A stretch of DNA of 64,000 nucleotides from Flavobacteriales bacterium. GTDB lineage: Bacteria > Bacteroidota > Bacteroidia > JACJYZ01. Within the stretch, counting starts at the first letter, position 1. Every line of letters starts with the position of its first letter. The translations under genes were made by a program, and so were the position numbers. This document shows positions 54,188 to 63,341 of the stretch, piece after piece. The DNA lies in assembly GCA_020635855.1 (NCBI GenBank), contig JACJYZ010000002.1, positions 1,798,001 through 1,862,000 on the forward strand, read 5' to 3'. Under the pieces are notes generated by a model, which was not told the origin of the DNA, did not search any database, and was given only the letters and a program-made list of their open reading frames with translations.

Positions 54188-54261
54188 TGCACAGAGGTTT
54201 TGTTGGCGGAGGGGAGGTTAGTCGCCGGTCAAGCTAAAATTCAAAAGAAGGTGTTTAATAT

Positions 54262-54269
54262 TATATTTG
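54262..54269 (+). promoter_or_regulatory. Promoter -7 element of the peptide ABC genes
   Basis: TATATTTG, perfect match, 39 bases before the ATG at 54309. It overlaps a TTG that would otherwise be read as an earlier start. Confidence 0.6.
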
Positions 54270-54308
54270 CAACAACACGAAACAATTGGATCACAAAATA
54301 ATATTGCG

Positions 54309-56207
54309 ATGACATGGACAGCCAACCCGATGAACACATCTTTGAAATGGCTTGTACTGGCTGTCGGTATTGGCATTGCAGGGTGTGGAACATCCGGGAA
54401 TGAATCTCCGGATCAACCGCCATCCAAGGTCGTTGAAAAAGAAGACAGCTCCTATATTCTGATTGCGGATGCACAAGAAATCATGCCGGACTGGTCCAAA
54501 GACAATGTGGTGGTATACCACATCTTGGGCGACCCCGACAACCTCCATCCTACAAACGGGAATTCAGGCATACGCACATTTGTACAAGATTTCACCGAGC
54601 GATACCTCCTGGCCAGCGATCCCAAGCATTTGACCCTGCGCCCCGACCTGGCTGCCGCCATGCCTGAAATTTCCGCCGACGAACTTCTTTACAGCTATAC
54701 ACTGAGAGAAGGTGTCACTTTCGATGACGGTACCCCGCTGACTGCAGATGATGTGATCTTTTCACTGAAAGCTTCGAAATGCCCGCTGGTTCACAACCCA
54801 AGCGCGAAACCTTATGTAGAGAACCTGAAGACCATTGAGAAGGATCCGTCAGATCCCCTGAAATTCACCATGGTCATGAAAAAGAAATACGTGCAGAACA
54901 TGGCTTTCCTGACCGATTTCTGCATTGTGGAAGAACATTATTTCGACCCCAACCATGTGCTGAGAAACTACTCCTTCGAACAGATGGATGATCCCGGATT
55001 CAAAGCCGACGATCAGGCAGACCTGGTGGCCTGGGCCAATGAATACAACGACCCCAAATACGGAAACGACCCCAAATACCTCAAAGGACGCCTCGGGCTC
55101 TACGAGCTTGAATCATGGGATATGGGACAATCACTCACGCTGGTGCGCAAACCCAATCACTGGACCCAACATCTTGCCAATCCGACCGTGTACGACGTGG
55201 CTTACCCGGAGAAGATCATCCTGCGCATCAACAGGGATGCGAATGCCCAGTTACTTGATTTCAAATCACAGGTGCTTGACGGTTCGGGTATGTTGAGCGC
55301 CAACACGCTGATGACACTGGAAAAAGATCCCAACTTCGTAAGGAACTACAACAGCCGTTATACCGATACATACAACTATTGCTTTGTTGCCCTGAACATG
55401 CGACCAGATGGTGTTCACCGCCAGAAGCTGCTTACTGACAAACGTGTTCGCAGGGCTGTTGCACTGCTGACACCAACGGATGATATTCTGCAACTCATCG
55501 CACTCGGCAAATCCAAGCGTGTCAGCGGGCCGGTCGTTCCCATTCATTCGGAATGTAACAAGAACCTCAAACCCCTACCGCATGATGTGGCTGAAGCAAA
55601 ACGACTGCTTGATGAAGCGGGCTGGGTGGATACCGACAACGACAACATCCGCGACAAGGTGATTGATGGAAGGAAAGTGCAATTCGTTGCCGACCTGCAC
55701 TTCATGACCACCCAAGTGGAATGGAAAGACATGGCCACCATGATACAGCAGGGCTTATATGAAGCCGGCCTCAAAGTGAACCTGGTGGCGCTGAACGTAA
55801 ATACATTGTATGAAAGAGCGGAAGATCATGATTTTGATATGATGCTCGCCGCATGGTCGGGCTCTGCAGCACCAATCGACTACAAACAAACCTGGCACAC
55901 CGCCTCCTGGGGCAACAACGGAAGCAACTATACAGGATTCGGAACACCTGAAAGCGATGCCTTGGTGGATTCCATCCGCTACATCATCAACGATTCCATC
56001 CGTATACCTCTTGCCAAACAATTGCAGGAAATCATTTACGACGAACAACCCTACGTTTTCCTCTATGCCAGCACACGCAGAAATGTGATCCACAAAAGGT
56101 TCGGTAATGCCTGCATGTACTTTGAGAAACCCGGCATCAGCCTGAACGCCTTGAAACTGCTAACGGCAAACGGCGGCATGGCCCTCCGCAGTGCAACCGT
56201 GGAATAA
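54309..56207 (+). CDS. ABC transporter substrate-binding lipoprotein, family 5 (peptide-type)
   Basis: About 632 residues. The lipobox IAGC lies about 25 residues from the start, so it is an anchored lipoprotein. The SBP_bac_5 signature is seen in YSYTLREGVTFDDGTPLTADDVIFSLKA, with typical NYNSRYTDTYNYCFVALNMRPD and YVFLYASTRRNVIHKRF segments later. DppA/OppA-like proteins bind peptides, nickel or sugars. Start at 54309, with 54330 as the alternative. The two permease genes follow at 18 bases and with overlap. Confidence 0.9.
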   Translation: MTWTANPMNTSLKWLVLAVGIGIAGCGTSGNESPDQPPSKVVEKEDSSYILIADAQEIMPDWSKDNVVVYHILGDPDNLHPTNGNSGIRTFVQDFTERYLLASDPKHLTLRPDLAAAMPEISADELLYSYTLREGVTFDDGTPLTADDVIFSLKASKCPLVHNPSAKPYVENLKTIEKDPSDPLKFTMVMKKKYVQNMAFLTDFCIVEEHYFDPNHVLRNYSFEQMDDPGFKADDQADLVAWANEYNDPKYGNDPKYLKGRLGLYELESWDMGQSLTLVRKPNHWTQHLANPTVYDVAYPEKIILRINRDANAQLLDFKSQVLDGSGMLSANTLMTLEKDPNFVRNYNSRYTDTYNYCFVALNMRPDGVHRQKLLTDKRVRRAVALLTPTDDILQLIALGKSKRVSGPVVPIHSECNKNLKPLPHDVAEAKRLLDEAGWVDTDNDNIRDKVIDGRKVQFVADLHFMTTQVEWKDMATMIQQGLYEAGLKVNLVALNVNTLYERAEDHDFDMMLAAWSGSAAPIDYKQTWHTASWGNNGSNYTGFGTPESDALVDSIRYIINDSIRIPLAKQLQEIIYDEQPYVFLYASTRRNVIHKRFGNACMYFEKPGISLNALKLLTANGGMALRSATVE

Positions 56208-56225
56208 AAGACAACACCACGCATT

Positions 56226-57701
56226 ATGGGGAAATATTTCCTCCGTCGGATCCTCATTTTTATTCCTACCCTGGTACTGATCACTTTGTTGGGTTTTACC
56301 CTGAGTCAGTACATGCCGGGAGATCCGGTTGACCGGCTGCTGACTTCGGCCAGTGCCGGCGGTGAGCTGCTCCAGCAGTCACAAAGCATGCAACAGCAAA
56401 AACGGTTGTGGCGACATAAACTCGGGCTCGACCTGCCTGTATTCTATGTGCATATAACAAGCCTTGCCGAACCCGATACCCTGTACCGCATCTACCCGAA
56501 AAGTGTGCGCAATGCCATGGAAAGATTGATCGCTACTTATGGCAACTGGCCTGAAATCCAGCAATACCGCATGGCGTTGGAGCACCTCACAAGCCTGCAC
56601 AACAACCTGGATCCTGACAGTGGTTTTTATGCCGGGGCGCACCCTGACTCCGTGTTGGCCACGCTCAACCGTTGCATGTTCGAAAGCACCGGCCTGCTGT
56701 CCATCTACGATCCCGATCAACTGGAGGTACGTTTCAAACAACTGGCTACCGACTACGGCAAGTATGCCTGTCTCCGGCCTTTCGCCAGTGCGCTGGCAGA
56801 CGTGAGGACTGCACTCGGGCGTGTACGGGAACATCCTGCCAAATGGAAAGCCTACGTACCCGTTTTGCGCTTTTACGGGAACAACCAGTATCACCGTTGG
56901 ATGTTCGGAGACGGTGAATTTTCGAGGGGCATCCTCCGGGGTGATTTCGGTATTTCATTTGTGAACCGGCAACCCATTTCAAACATTCTTCCTTCACGCA
57001 TCGGATGGTCACTGTTCTTCACACTCATTTCAGTTGTACTTTCTTACCTGATCAGCATTCCCATCGGTATCCGCTCTGCGGTGAAACGTCACTCCCGTTT
57101 TGATCGCCTGTCGTCATTGTTCCTGTTCATCCTCTATTCACTGCCAGGATTCTGGGTGGCCACGCTGTTGCTGATGACCTTTGCCAACCCGGATATCCTT
57201 CCGTGGCTGCCTGCTTCCGGCATCGCTCCCCCTACAGGATTTCCCGACGGCAGTTCCTGGTGGAGCCGGCTGATGACCACACTCCCCTACCTGGTTCTTC
57301 CGGTGATCTGCTACACATACAGTTCTTTTGCATTCCTGTCCCGCACCATGCGCATCTCCATGATTGAAGTACAGGAAATGGATTTCATTCGTACCGCCCG
57401 CGCGAAAGGACTCGGGGAAGGCACGGTCATATACCGGCATGCCCTCAGAAACGCACTTCTACCGATCATCACGGTGTTCACCAACCTCTTCCCCTATGCC
57501 ATTGGCGGATCGGTTATCCTGGAAACCATCTTCACCATCCCCGGAATGGGTTTGGAGATGTACGAAGCCATTATGAGCAAAGACCACCCGGTAATTATCG
57601 CCGTACTCACCCTGTCAGGGGTTCTTACGCTTGTCGGGTTCCTGCTTGCAGACATGTTGTACGCCATTGCTGATCCACGTATCACTTATGACAAAAAATA
57701 A
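56226..57701 (+). CDS. ABC permease (DppB-like) with large periplasmic insert
   Basis: 491 residues against about 310-340 for DppB/OppB. The N-terminal TM1 (GKYFLRRILIFIPTLVLITLLG) and the C-terminal domain (FIRTARAKGLGEGTVIYRHALRNALLPI, the EAA-type loop that docks the ATPase) are normal. Between TM1 and TM2, about 165 extra residues (roughly 75-240) are inserted, ahead of FSRGILRGDFGISFVN. The insert looks helical and water-soluble. It may bind the substrate-binding protein. The stop is overlapped by the second permease gene (14 bases). Confidence 0.9.
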   Translation: MGKYFLRRILIFIPTLVLITLLGFTLSQYMPGDPVDRLLTSASAGGELLQQSQSMQQQKRLWRHKLGLDLPVFYVHITSLAEPDTLYRIYPKSVRNAMERLIATYGNWPEIQQYRMALEHLTSLHNNLDPDSGFYAGAHPDSVLATLNRCMFESTGLLSIYDPDQLEVRFKQLATDYGKYACLRPFASALADVRTALGRVREHPAKWKAYVPVLRFYGNNQYHRWMFGDGEFSRGILRGDFGISFVNRQPISNILPSRIGWSLFFTLISVVLSYLISIPIGIRSAVKRHSRFDRLSSLFLFILYSLPGFWVATLLLMTFANPDILPWLPASGIAPPTGFPDGSSWWSRLMTTLPYLVLPVICYTYSSFAFLSRTMRISMIEVQEMDFIRTARAKGLGEGTVIYRHALRNALLPIITVFTNLFPYAIGGSVILETIFTIPGMGLEMYEAIMSKDHPVIIAVLTLSGVLTLVGFLLADMLYAIADPRITYDKK

Positions 57702-59037
57702 GGAGATACGGACCAAAGGGCACAGGGAAGGCCTTTTGTGGAGGGAACTTCGCAGGAACAAAGGGGCGCTCGCATCGGTATACCTGCTTGCGTTTCTTGC
57801 CGTGATTGCTTTGCTGGCACCCATGTTGGCCAACAACATGCCTTTGTACATGTCTTACCGGGGACAACATCTGTTTCCCGCATTTTCATTCCAGAACAAA
57901 TACCATTTTCCTGCTGATGGGACCGGCCCGGAAGAAAACATCCAGCTTGATATCGCCGATTGGAAACACATGAATTGCGATGCGGTGATCTGGGCGCCGG
58001 TAACATATGATCCGCAGAATATTGACATCTATAACGCCCGGTATGTTGCGCCGGGTGGCGAACAGGTTTTTAAGAACCCGGATGGCGTTTCGGTTTCCAT
58101 GCCGCCACGTTTCCGGCATTGGCTGGGTACGGGAAAAAAAGGAGAAGACGTATTGTCAGGATTGATACACGGCACACGGGTTTCACTTTCAATCGGATTC
58201 ATATCCATGGGCATCGCAGCAATGCTGGGCATTCTACTGGGTGCCATCGCCGGTTATTTTGGTGACCACAAACTCACCACCACGCGCGGACAAATGCTGA
58301 TGAGCATACCCGGCTTGATCCTGGGATGGTTCTATGGATTTCAGTGCAGGACGGTTGCCCTGTCCGAAGCCATGACAGGCTCCGGCTGGCACATACTGGG
58401 AGCTTCCCTGGTCAGTGTAACAATCATGGGTGTTGTGTTTTTTGTATTCATTCGCCTGGGAAAACTACTCAGCCGCATACCCTATCTGGGGGTCACCACC
58501 CGCATTCCCGCCGACAGCATCATCTCCCGATTGATCGAAATTTTCATTTCCATTCCCAACCTCATCCTGATCATCACCATCTCGGCCATTGCACGTCCGT
58601 CCATGATTAACCTGATGGTGATCATCGGATTGACCACGTGGACCGGAATCGCGCGTCTTACGCGGGCGGAGTTATTAAAAATCCGAAACCTGGAATACAT
58701 ACAAGCCGGGCAGGCATTGGGTTTGAGTGAATGGAGGGTGATCCTGAAACATGCCCTGCCCAACGGCATTGCCCCGGCCCTGATATCGGTGGCGTTCGGC
58801 ATCGCCAATGCCATCCTGGTTGAATCCGCATTGTCATTCCTCGGCATCGGTGTTCCCCCGGAAACCGTCACCTGGGGATCCATGTTGTTCGACGGTCGTG
58901 AGCACTTCGAAGCATGGTGGCTGGTCATCTTTCCAGGCCTGGCCATCTTTTTCACCGTTACCGCATACAACCTTCTGGGCGAAGGCATCCGGGATGCCAT
59001 TGACCCGAAAGCACGCCACCGCCATGTTTCAAAATAA
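57688..59037 (+). CDS. ABC permease (DppC-like) with two inserts
   Basis: 449 residues against about 300 for DppC. An extra soluble segment (about 55-150) lies between TM1 and TM2, and an extra helical pair (about 205-275) precedes the usual IFISIPNLILIITISAI. The EAA loop (RAELLKIRNLEYIQAGQALGLSEWRVILKHALPNGIAP) is intact. The ATG at 57688 is chosen because it lies in the overlap and gives a normal N-terminus. No ATPase gene follows, so the ATP-binding subunits must be encoded elsewhere. Confidence 0.9.
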   Translation: MTKNKEIRTKGHREGLLWRELRRNKGALASVYLLAFLAVIALLAPMLANNMPLYMSYRGQHLFPAFSFQNKYHFPADGTGPEENIQLDIADWKHMNCDAVIWAPVTYDPQNIDIYNARYVAPGGEQVFKNPDGVSVSMPPRFRHWLGTGKKGEDVLSGLIHGTRVSLSIGFISMGIAAMLGILLGAIAGYFGDHKLTTTRGQMLMSIPGLILGWFYGFQCRTVALSEAMTGSGWHILGASLVSVTIMGVVFFVFIRLGKLLSRIPYLGVTTRIPADSIISRLIEIFISIPNLILIITISAIARPSMINLMVIIGLTTWTGIARLTRAELLKIRNLEYIQAGQALGLSEWRVILKHALPNGIAPALISVAFGIANAILVESALSFLGIGVPPETVTWGSMLFDGREHFEAWWLVIFPGLAIFFTVTAYNLLGEGIRDAIDPKARHRHVSK

Positions 59038-59067
59038 AGACATGTACCTCCGCACCGGATATTTACC

Positions 59068-59100
59068 AGACACGTGCAACCTTTTTTCCAAAACGTGTCT
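59068..59100. other. Inverted repeat between permease and TonB genes
   Basis: AGACACGT / ACGTGTCT with a 17-base loop that contains T6. It could be a weak terminator or a regulatory hairpin. Confidence 0.4.
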
Positions 59101-59145
59101 CTATAACAACCGGTCTGCCAGTTGACGGGCGGACGGAACATTTAC

Positions 59146-61491
59146 ATGCGCATGAAAAAGATCTTATTCATTTTACTCTGCTTCCCGTATCTAACGACAC
59201 AGGCACAGGATTATCAGCAGACCATTCGTGGCACCGTGGTTGACCGGGATTCGGAGCTTCCCATCATTGGCGCCAATGTCATCATCATGGATTCCGACCC
59301 GATCATGGGCAGCGCAACGGATGCCGACGGGAAGTTCAAGATCGAGCAGGTACCCGTGGGCCGGGTGACCCTGATCGTGCGCTATCTGGGATATGAAGAA
59401 CAGATCATCCCCAACGTGTTGGTCACATCCGGAAAACAAACCGTGCTTCAGATCAAGATGGTGGAATCCGTGGTCAAACTAGAAACCGTTACCATTCAGG
59501 CTGACCAGCAAACACAGGGAGAAGTAGCCAACGAGATGGCCACACTCAGCGCACGTCCCTTTTCCGTGGAAGAAACCAAAAGGTATGCTGGAAGTTTTGA
59601 TGACCCTGCACGGATGGCATTGTCATTTGCCGGGGTAACCTCCAACGACGACATCATGAATGAACTGGTGGTACGGGGCAACAGTCCGCGCGGTGTGCTC
59701 TGGCGCCTGGAAGGCATTGAGATCCCTAACCCGAACCATTTCGGCGACGTCGGTTCTTCCGGAGGCGGTATCTCGATGTTAAGCAGCCATATGATGAGCA
59801 ATTCCGATTTTTTCACGGGTGCGTTTCCGGCTGAATTCGGCAATGCCACCTCGGCGGTGTTTGACATGAACTTGCGAAAAGGCAATTCCGAAACCGGAGA
59901 GTATGCGGTTCAGGCCGGTATACTTGGTACCGATATCGCAGCGGAAGGCCCGTTCAAAAAAGGATACTCAGGTTCTTACCTGGCCAATTACCGTTACAGT
60001 ACGCTGGCCCTGATGAACATCATCGGTATCAAGATTGTGGGGGATGCCGCCCCAGACTTCCAGGATCTATCGTACAATGTGCTGCTTCCCACAAAAAAAG
60101 CCGGCACGTTCAGCGTATTCGGCCTGGGTGGCATCAATGGCATCGAAGAAAACTGGGAAGGCGATTCTTCAAAATTCGAAAACCACGTGCGCAACCACAT
60201 GGGTGTAACCGGCATTACGCATAAATTCTGGCTGAATGACAAATCGTTCATCCGAAGCGTGGTGGCCACTTCGGTAACCTCCTTCAATTACCGGGAAAAC
60301 CAACTTGACACCAACGGTAATTTCCTGCACGAGACCGATCACAACAGCCATGTCAGCACCGACCTGCGCGGATCGGTTTTATGGAACATGAAAGCCAATG
60401 CCCGGCATACATTCCGTGTTGGGGTGAACGCCAATCGCATGGCCTATCAACTGGCCAGCAGCTACTACAATGAAGATACGGATGCCAAGGTTGTCACACT
60501 CGACACCAAAGGCCACACTTACACCATACAGCCCTATGCTGCGTGGAACTACAGGATCAATGAGAAGCTGACATTGAACAGCGGCATTCACTATACCCGG
60601 CTCACCCTGAACAACCGGGATGCGCTGGAGCCACGCATCGGACTGAAATGGCAGATCAACAACCTGCAATCACTGAGTGCAGCCTTCGGCCTCCACAGCC
60701 ATGTGGAAGATGCCAGTGTATACCAGGCTCAACGTACCTTACCGAACGGCAAGGTTGTTTTTCCAAACAAAGATCTGGGTTTCCTGAAAGCCCGTCACTA
60801 CGTAGTGGCATACTCCCGCCGGCTGGCTGAAAAGCTGAACCTGAAAACCGAGCTTTACTATCAGGAGCTATATAACGTACCCGTTCCCAACTACCCAAAC
60901 ACCCCTTACTCTGCCATCAACAGCTCGGATGGTTACACCACCGATTCGCTGATCAACAAAGGCACCGGCAGGAACAATGGGGTTGAACTCACCCTGGAGC
61001 GTTATTACGACGATGGCTACTATTTCCTGGTCACCGGATCTTTGTATGAATCCAAATACACGTCGCTGGATAATGTAGAACGGAATACGGTCTTCAACAG
61101 CAACTTCGCCACCAACTGGCTCGGAGGAAAGGAATGGAAAGTGGGAAAGAACAACAAGAAGAACACCATCGGCCTGAGTGGAAAGGTGGTTTGGTCGGGA
61201 GGAAGGAGACAAACCCCGATCCTGCTGGAGGAATCCATACAAGCCGGACACACGGTGTATGATGAAACAAACATCTATGGAAAGAGGGCCCCTTCCTACT
61301 ACCGCATTGACATGCAGTTGCTGTACCGCAAGAACCGGCCTAAGACCACCAGTACCTGGAAGCTCGACATCCAGAATGTGACCAACCACGAAAACATTTA
61401 CGATTACTTTTTCGACCGGCACACCAACAGCATCCGTACGTCCTATCAGCTGGGCCTGCTACCGGTGTTGTCGTACAAGTTTGAGTTTTAA
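59146..61491 (+). CDS. TonB-dependent receptor with carboxypeptidase-regulatory-like domain
   Basis: 781 residues: signal peptide (ending TTQAQ), a CarboxypepD_reg-like domain (GTVVDRDSELPIIGANVIIMD), a plug domain with VVRGNSPRGVLWRLEGIEIPNPNHF and a beta-barrel ending YKFEF with a terminal Phe. SusC-type features (the conserved SusC signature and a susD partner) are absent, so this is not a SusCD pair. The ligand is unknown. Divided from the permease operon by 109 bases. Confidence 0.9.
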   Translation: MRMKKILFILLCFPYLTTQAQDYQQTIRGTVVDRDSELPIIGANVIIMDSDPIMGSATDADGKFKIEQVPVGRVTLIVRYLGYEEQIIPNVLVTSGKQTVLQIKMVESVVKLETVTIQADQQTQGEVANEMATLSARPFSVEETKRYAGSFDDPARMALSFAGVTSNDDIMNELVVRGNSPRGVLWRLEGIEIPNPNHFGDVGSSGGGISMLSSHMMSNSDFFTGAFPAEFGNATSAVFDMNLRKGNSETGEYAVQAGILGTDIAAEGPFKKGYSGSYLANYRYSTLALMNIIGIKIVGDAAPDFQDLSYNVLLPTKKAGTFSVFGLGGINGIEENWEGDSSKFENHVRNHMGVTGITHKFWLNDKSFIRSVVATSVTSFNYRENQLDTNGNFLHETDHNSHVSTDLRGSVLWNMKANARHTFRVGVNANRMAYQLASSYYNEDTDAKVVTLDTKGHTYTIQPYAAWNYRINEKLTLNSGIHYTRLTLNNRDALEPRIGLKWQINNLQSLSAAFGLHSHVEDASVYQAQRTLPNGKVVFPNKDLGFLKARHYVVAYSRRLAEKLNLKTELYYQELYNVPVPNYPNTPYSAINSSDGYTTDSLINKGTGRNNGVELTLERYYDDGYYFLVTGSLYESKYTSLDNVERNTVFNSNFATNWLGGKEWKVGKNNKKNTIGLSGKVVWSGGRRQTPILLEESIQAGHTVYDETNIYGKRAPSYYRIDMQLLYRKNRPKTTSTWKLDIQNVTNHENIYDYFFDRHTNSIRTSYQLGLLPVLSYKFEF

Positions 61492-61524
61492 CATAACGGA
61501 TACCGGTTGAAAGAAAATGCCTTC

Positions 61525-61532
61525 TATCTTTG
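61525..61532 (+). promoter_or_regulatory. Promoter -7 element of the SRPBCC gene
   Basis: TATCTTTG, perfect match, 25 bases upstream of the ATG at 61558. Confidence 0.6.
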
Positions 61533-61557
61533 AAAGCATTCAACCAACATCAATATC

Positions 61558-61989
61558 ATGAACCATACAACAACCACCATAACCGTCGAAACCGTCGTGA
61601 GCGTCCCGGTTGAAAAGGTCTGGAAGGCATGGACCACTCCCGAAGACATCACTCAATGGAACCAGGCCTCCGAGGATTGGCACACCCCTCACTCCACAAA
61701 TGATCTGCGTGTGGGCGGTAAATTCACCTCACGCATGGAAGCGAAAGATGGCAGCGCCGGTTTCGATTTTGAAGGCATATACGAAGAAGTGATCACACAA
61801 CAACGCATCGTGTACAGCATTGCCGACGGGCGCAAGGTGAAAGTGACTTTCTCAACGGAAGCCGGAGGCACAAAAGTCACGGAGACCTTTGATGCGGAAA
61901 ATGTGCATTCTGTAGACATGCAACGTACAGGCTGGCAGGCTATCCTTGACAGCTTCAAAAAGCATGTGGAGGGAAAGTGGAGACATTAG
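61558..61989 (+). CDS. SRPBCC/AHSA1-domain protein
   Basis: 143 residues of the START/Bet v 1-like fold: VSVPVEKVWKAWTTPEDITQWN at the start, GGKFTSRMEAKDGS near 58, TFDAENVHSVDMQRTGWQAILDSFKKHV at the end. Such proteins bind hydrophobic ligands or act with Hsp90. Role unknown. The last codon runs into the repeat that also follows the YdeI-like gene. Confidence 0.9.
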   Translation: MNHTTTTITVETVVSVPVEKVWKAWTTPEDITQWNQASEDWHTPHSTNDLRVGGKFTSRMEAKDGSAGFDFEGIYEEVITQQRIVYSIADGRKVKVTFSTEAGGTKVTETFDAENVHSVDMQRTGWQAILDSFKKHVEGKWRH

Positions 61990-62048
61990 ATGTTAGACTT
62001 TAGAAGCAGGACGAAACACACGCCCCCATTCGTCATTCGTAATCCGTA
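61980..62048 (+). repeat. Direct repeat module, copy 1
   Basis: GAGACATTAGATGTTAGACTTTAGA, then a 25-base spacer, then CCCCATTCGTCATTCGTAATCC. The same elements recur at 62629-62710, on the other side of the YdeI-like gene. Confidence 0.8.
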
Positions 62049-62054
62049 GTTATT

Positions 62055-62630
62055 TTGGATCCCCTTCCCATTCTATTTTTTTCTTCTCCATCCGAGTGGT
62101 GGGACTGGCTGCATGAAAACCATGCCGGTGAAAACGGTTTATGGCTGAAGTTGGCTAAGAAAAATTCGGGCCTCGTTTCCGTGTCCTACATGGATGCGGT
62201 TGAAACGGCCCTTTGCTGGGGTTGGATTGACGGACAAAAAAAGGCCTTTGATGATCAGTGCTGGATCCAGCGATTCACGCCCCGAAAGCCCCGAAGCATC
62301 TGGTCACAGATCAATAAGGAAAAAGCACTGCGGCTGATTGCGGAAAATGCCATGCAACCTGCGGGCATGAAAGCCATAGAAGCCGCAAAGAAAAGCGGGA
62401 TGTGGGACAATGCCTATGCCCCTGCAAGCACCATCACCATCCCGAAAGACCTGGCACGGGCATTTAAAAAGAACCCTGCTGCCCACGCCCACTTCAAAAC
62501 CCTGAACAGCCAGAACCGCTTTGCCATCCTGCACCGCATTCAAAAAGTAAAAAAGGAAGAAACGCGCGCAAAGAAGATCACCGAGTTCATCGAACTGCTG
62601 GAACAGGGCGGATTTATTTATCCGAAATGA
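62055..62630 (+). CDS. YdeI/OmpD-associated family protein
   Basis: 191 residues of a widely distributed family. Hallmarks are FSSPSEWWDWLHENHAGENGLWLKLAKK at the start, SYMDAVETALCWGWIDGQKKAFD near 46 and the basic RFTPRKPRSIWSQINKEKA near 72, with a helical end ITEFIELLEQGGFIYP. The name comes from bacteriocin-protection phenotypes in enteric bacteria; the biochemical role is not settled. The start is TTG at 62055, required by homology, inside a TATTTTG-like element. Confidence 0.88.
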   Translation: MDPLPILFFSSPSEWWDWLHENHAGENGLWLKLAKKNSGLVSVSYMDAVETALCWGWIDGQKKAFDDQCWIQRFTPRKPRSIWSQINKEKALRLIAENAMQPAGMKAIEAAKKSGMWDNAYAPASTITIPKDLARAFKKNPAAHAHFKTLNSQNRFAILHRIQKVKKEETRAKKITEFIELLEQGGFIYPK

Positions 62631-62710
62631 GACATTAGACTTTAGATATCAGACAACAGATACGAGGAAGCATGATGGGTACACGGCCCCATTCGTCATT
62701 CCTAATTCCC
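62629..62710 (+). repeat. Direct repeat module, copy 2
   Basis: GAGACATTAGACTTTAGA, a longer spacer, then CCCCATTCGTCATTCCTAAT. Aligned with copy 1 at 61980-62048. Confidence 0.8.
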
Positions 62711-62714
62711 GCCA

Positions 62715-62722
62715 TATATTTG
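62715..62722 (+). promoter_or_regulatory. Promoter -7 element
   Basis: TATATTTG, perfect match, 19 bases upstream of the ATG at 62742. Confidence 0.55.
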
Positions 62723-62741
62723 CTCCCAAAGCTACTTCATC

Positions 62742-63341
62742 ATGGAAGCATCCAACAGCATCAACCTCGAACTCTGGCTAAAGATCGGAGCCTTCGTGGT
62801 ATCGGTTCTTTTACTCGGGAAAGGCATCTTCGAATACACCCGGGCACAGAAATGGAAGCGTGCCGAACTGATCGCAAAGGAGATGAAAGAATTCTTGCAG
62901 GATGCAACCATCAAACGCGCCCTGCTCCTGCTCGACTGGAACGCGAACTACATCGACCTGAGGCCGGAGGAAAACAATGGGGAAAAGCAGATGCATTTCA
63001 CCGACAAGCTGATCACCTCCGCACTACGCACCCATCGGGAGTGCAACCGGTTCACGCCGGAAGAAGTGATCATCAAAGGTATCTTCGATGGGTTCCTGGA
63101 CCGCCTGGGCTACTTCAACAACTACATTTCAGCCGGATTGATCACTGCAAATGAAGTGAAGCCCTACCTTATTTATTGGGTGGATATTCTGGCCAATGTG
63201 AACAGCAAAAGGAAACCAACCGAATGTCGTCAGAAGATGTGGAATTTCATCCACGAATACGGTTACTCGGATGTCATCGAGTTGTGCGAACGTTTCGGGT
63301 ACCATGCGATCCCTCCTACGCCACCGGAAGCCCAACCTTGA
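62742..63341 (+). CDS. Hypothetical membrane-anchored protein
   Basis: 199 residues with one membrane helix at about residues 13-30 followed by a soluble helical domain (KRAELIAKEMKEFLQDATIKRALLLLDW and DRLGYFNNYISAGLITANEVKPYL). The second motif is seen in other small proteins annotated only as hypothetical. No family recognised. It ends exactly where the convergent DUF885 gene ends. Confidence 0.7.
   Translation: MEASNSINLELWLKIGAFVVSVLLLGKGIFEYTRAQKWKRAELIAKEMKEFLQDATIKRALLLLDWNANYIDLRPEENNGEKQMHFTDKLITSALRTHRECNRFTPEEVIIKGIFDGFLDRLGYFNNYISAGLITANEVKPYLIYWVDILANVNSKRKPTECRQKMWNFIHEYGYSDVIELCERFGYHAIPPTPPEAQP

Noticed and set aside
59146..61491. SusC-type receptor and a polysaccharide utilisation locus
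   Set aside because: No SusD gene or glycoside hydrolase nearby; the receptor is of shorter, non-SusC type.
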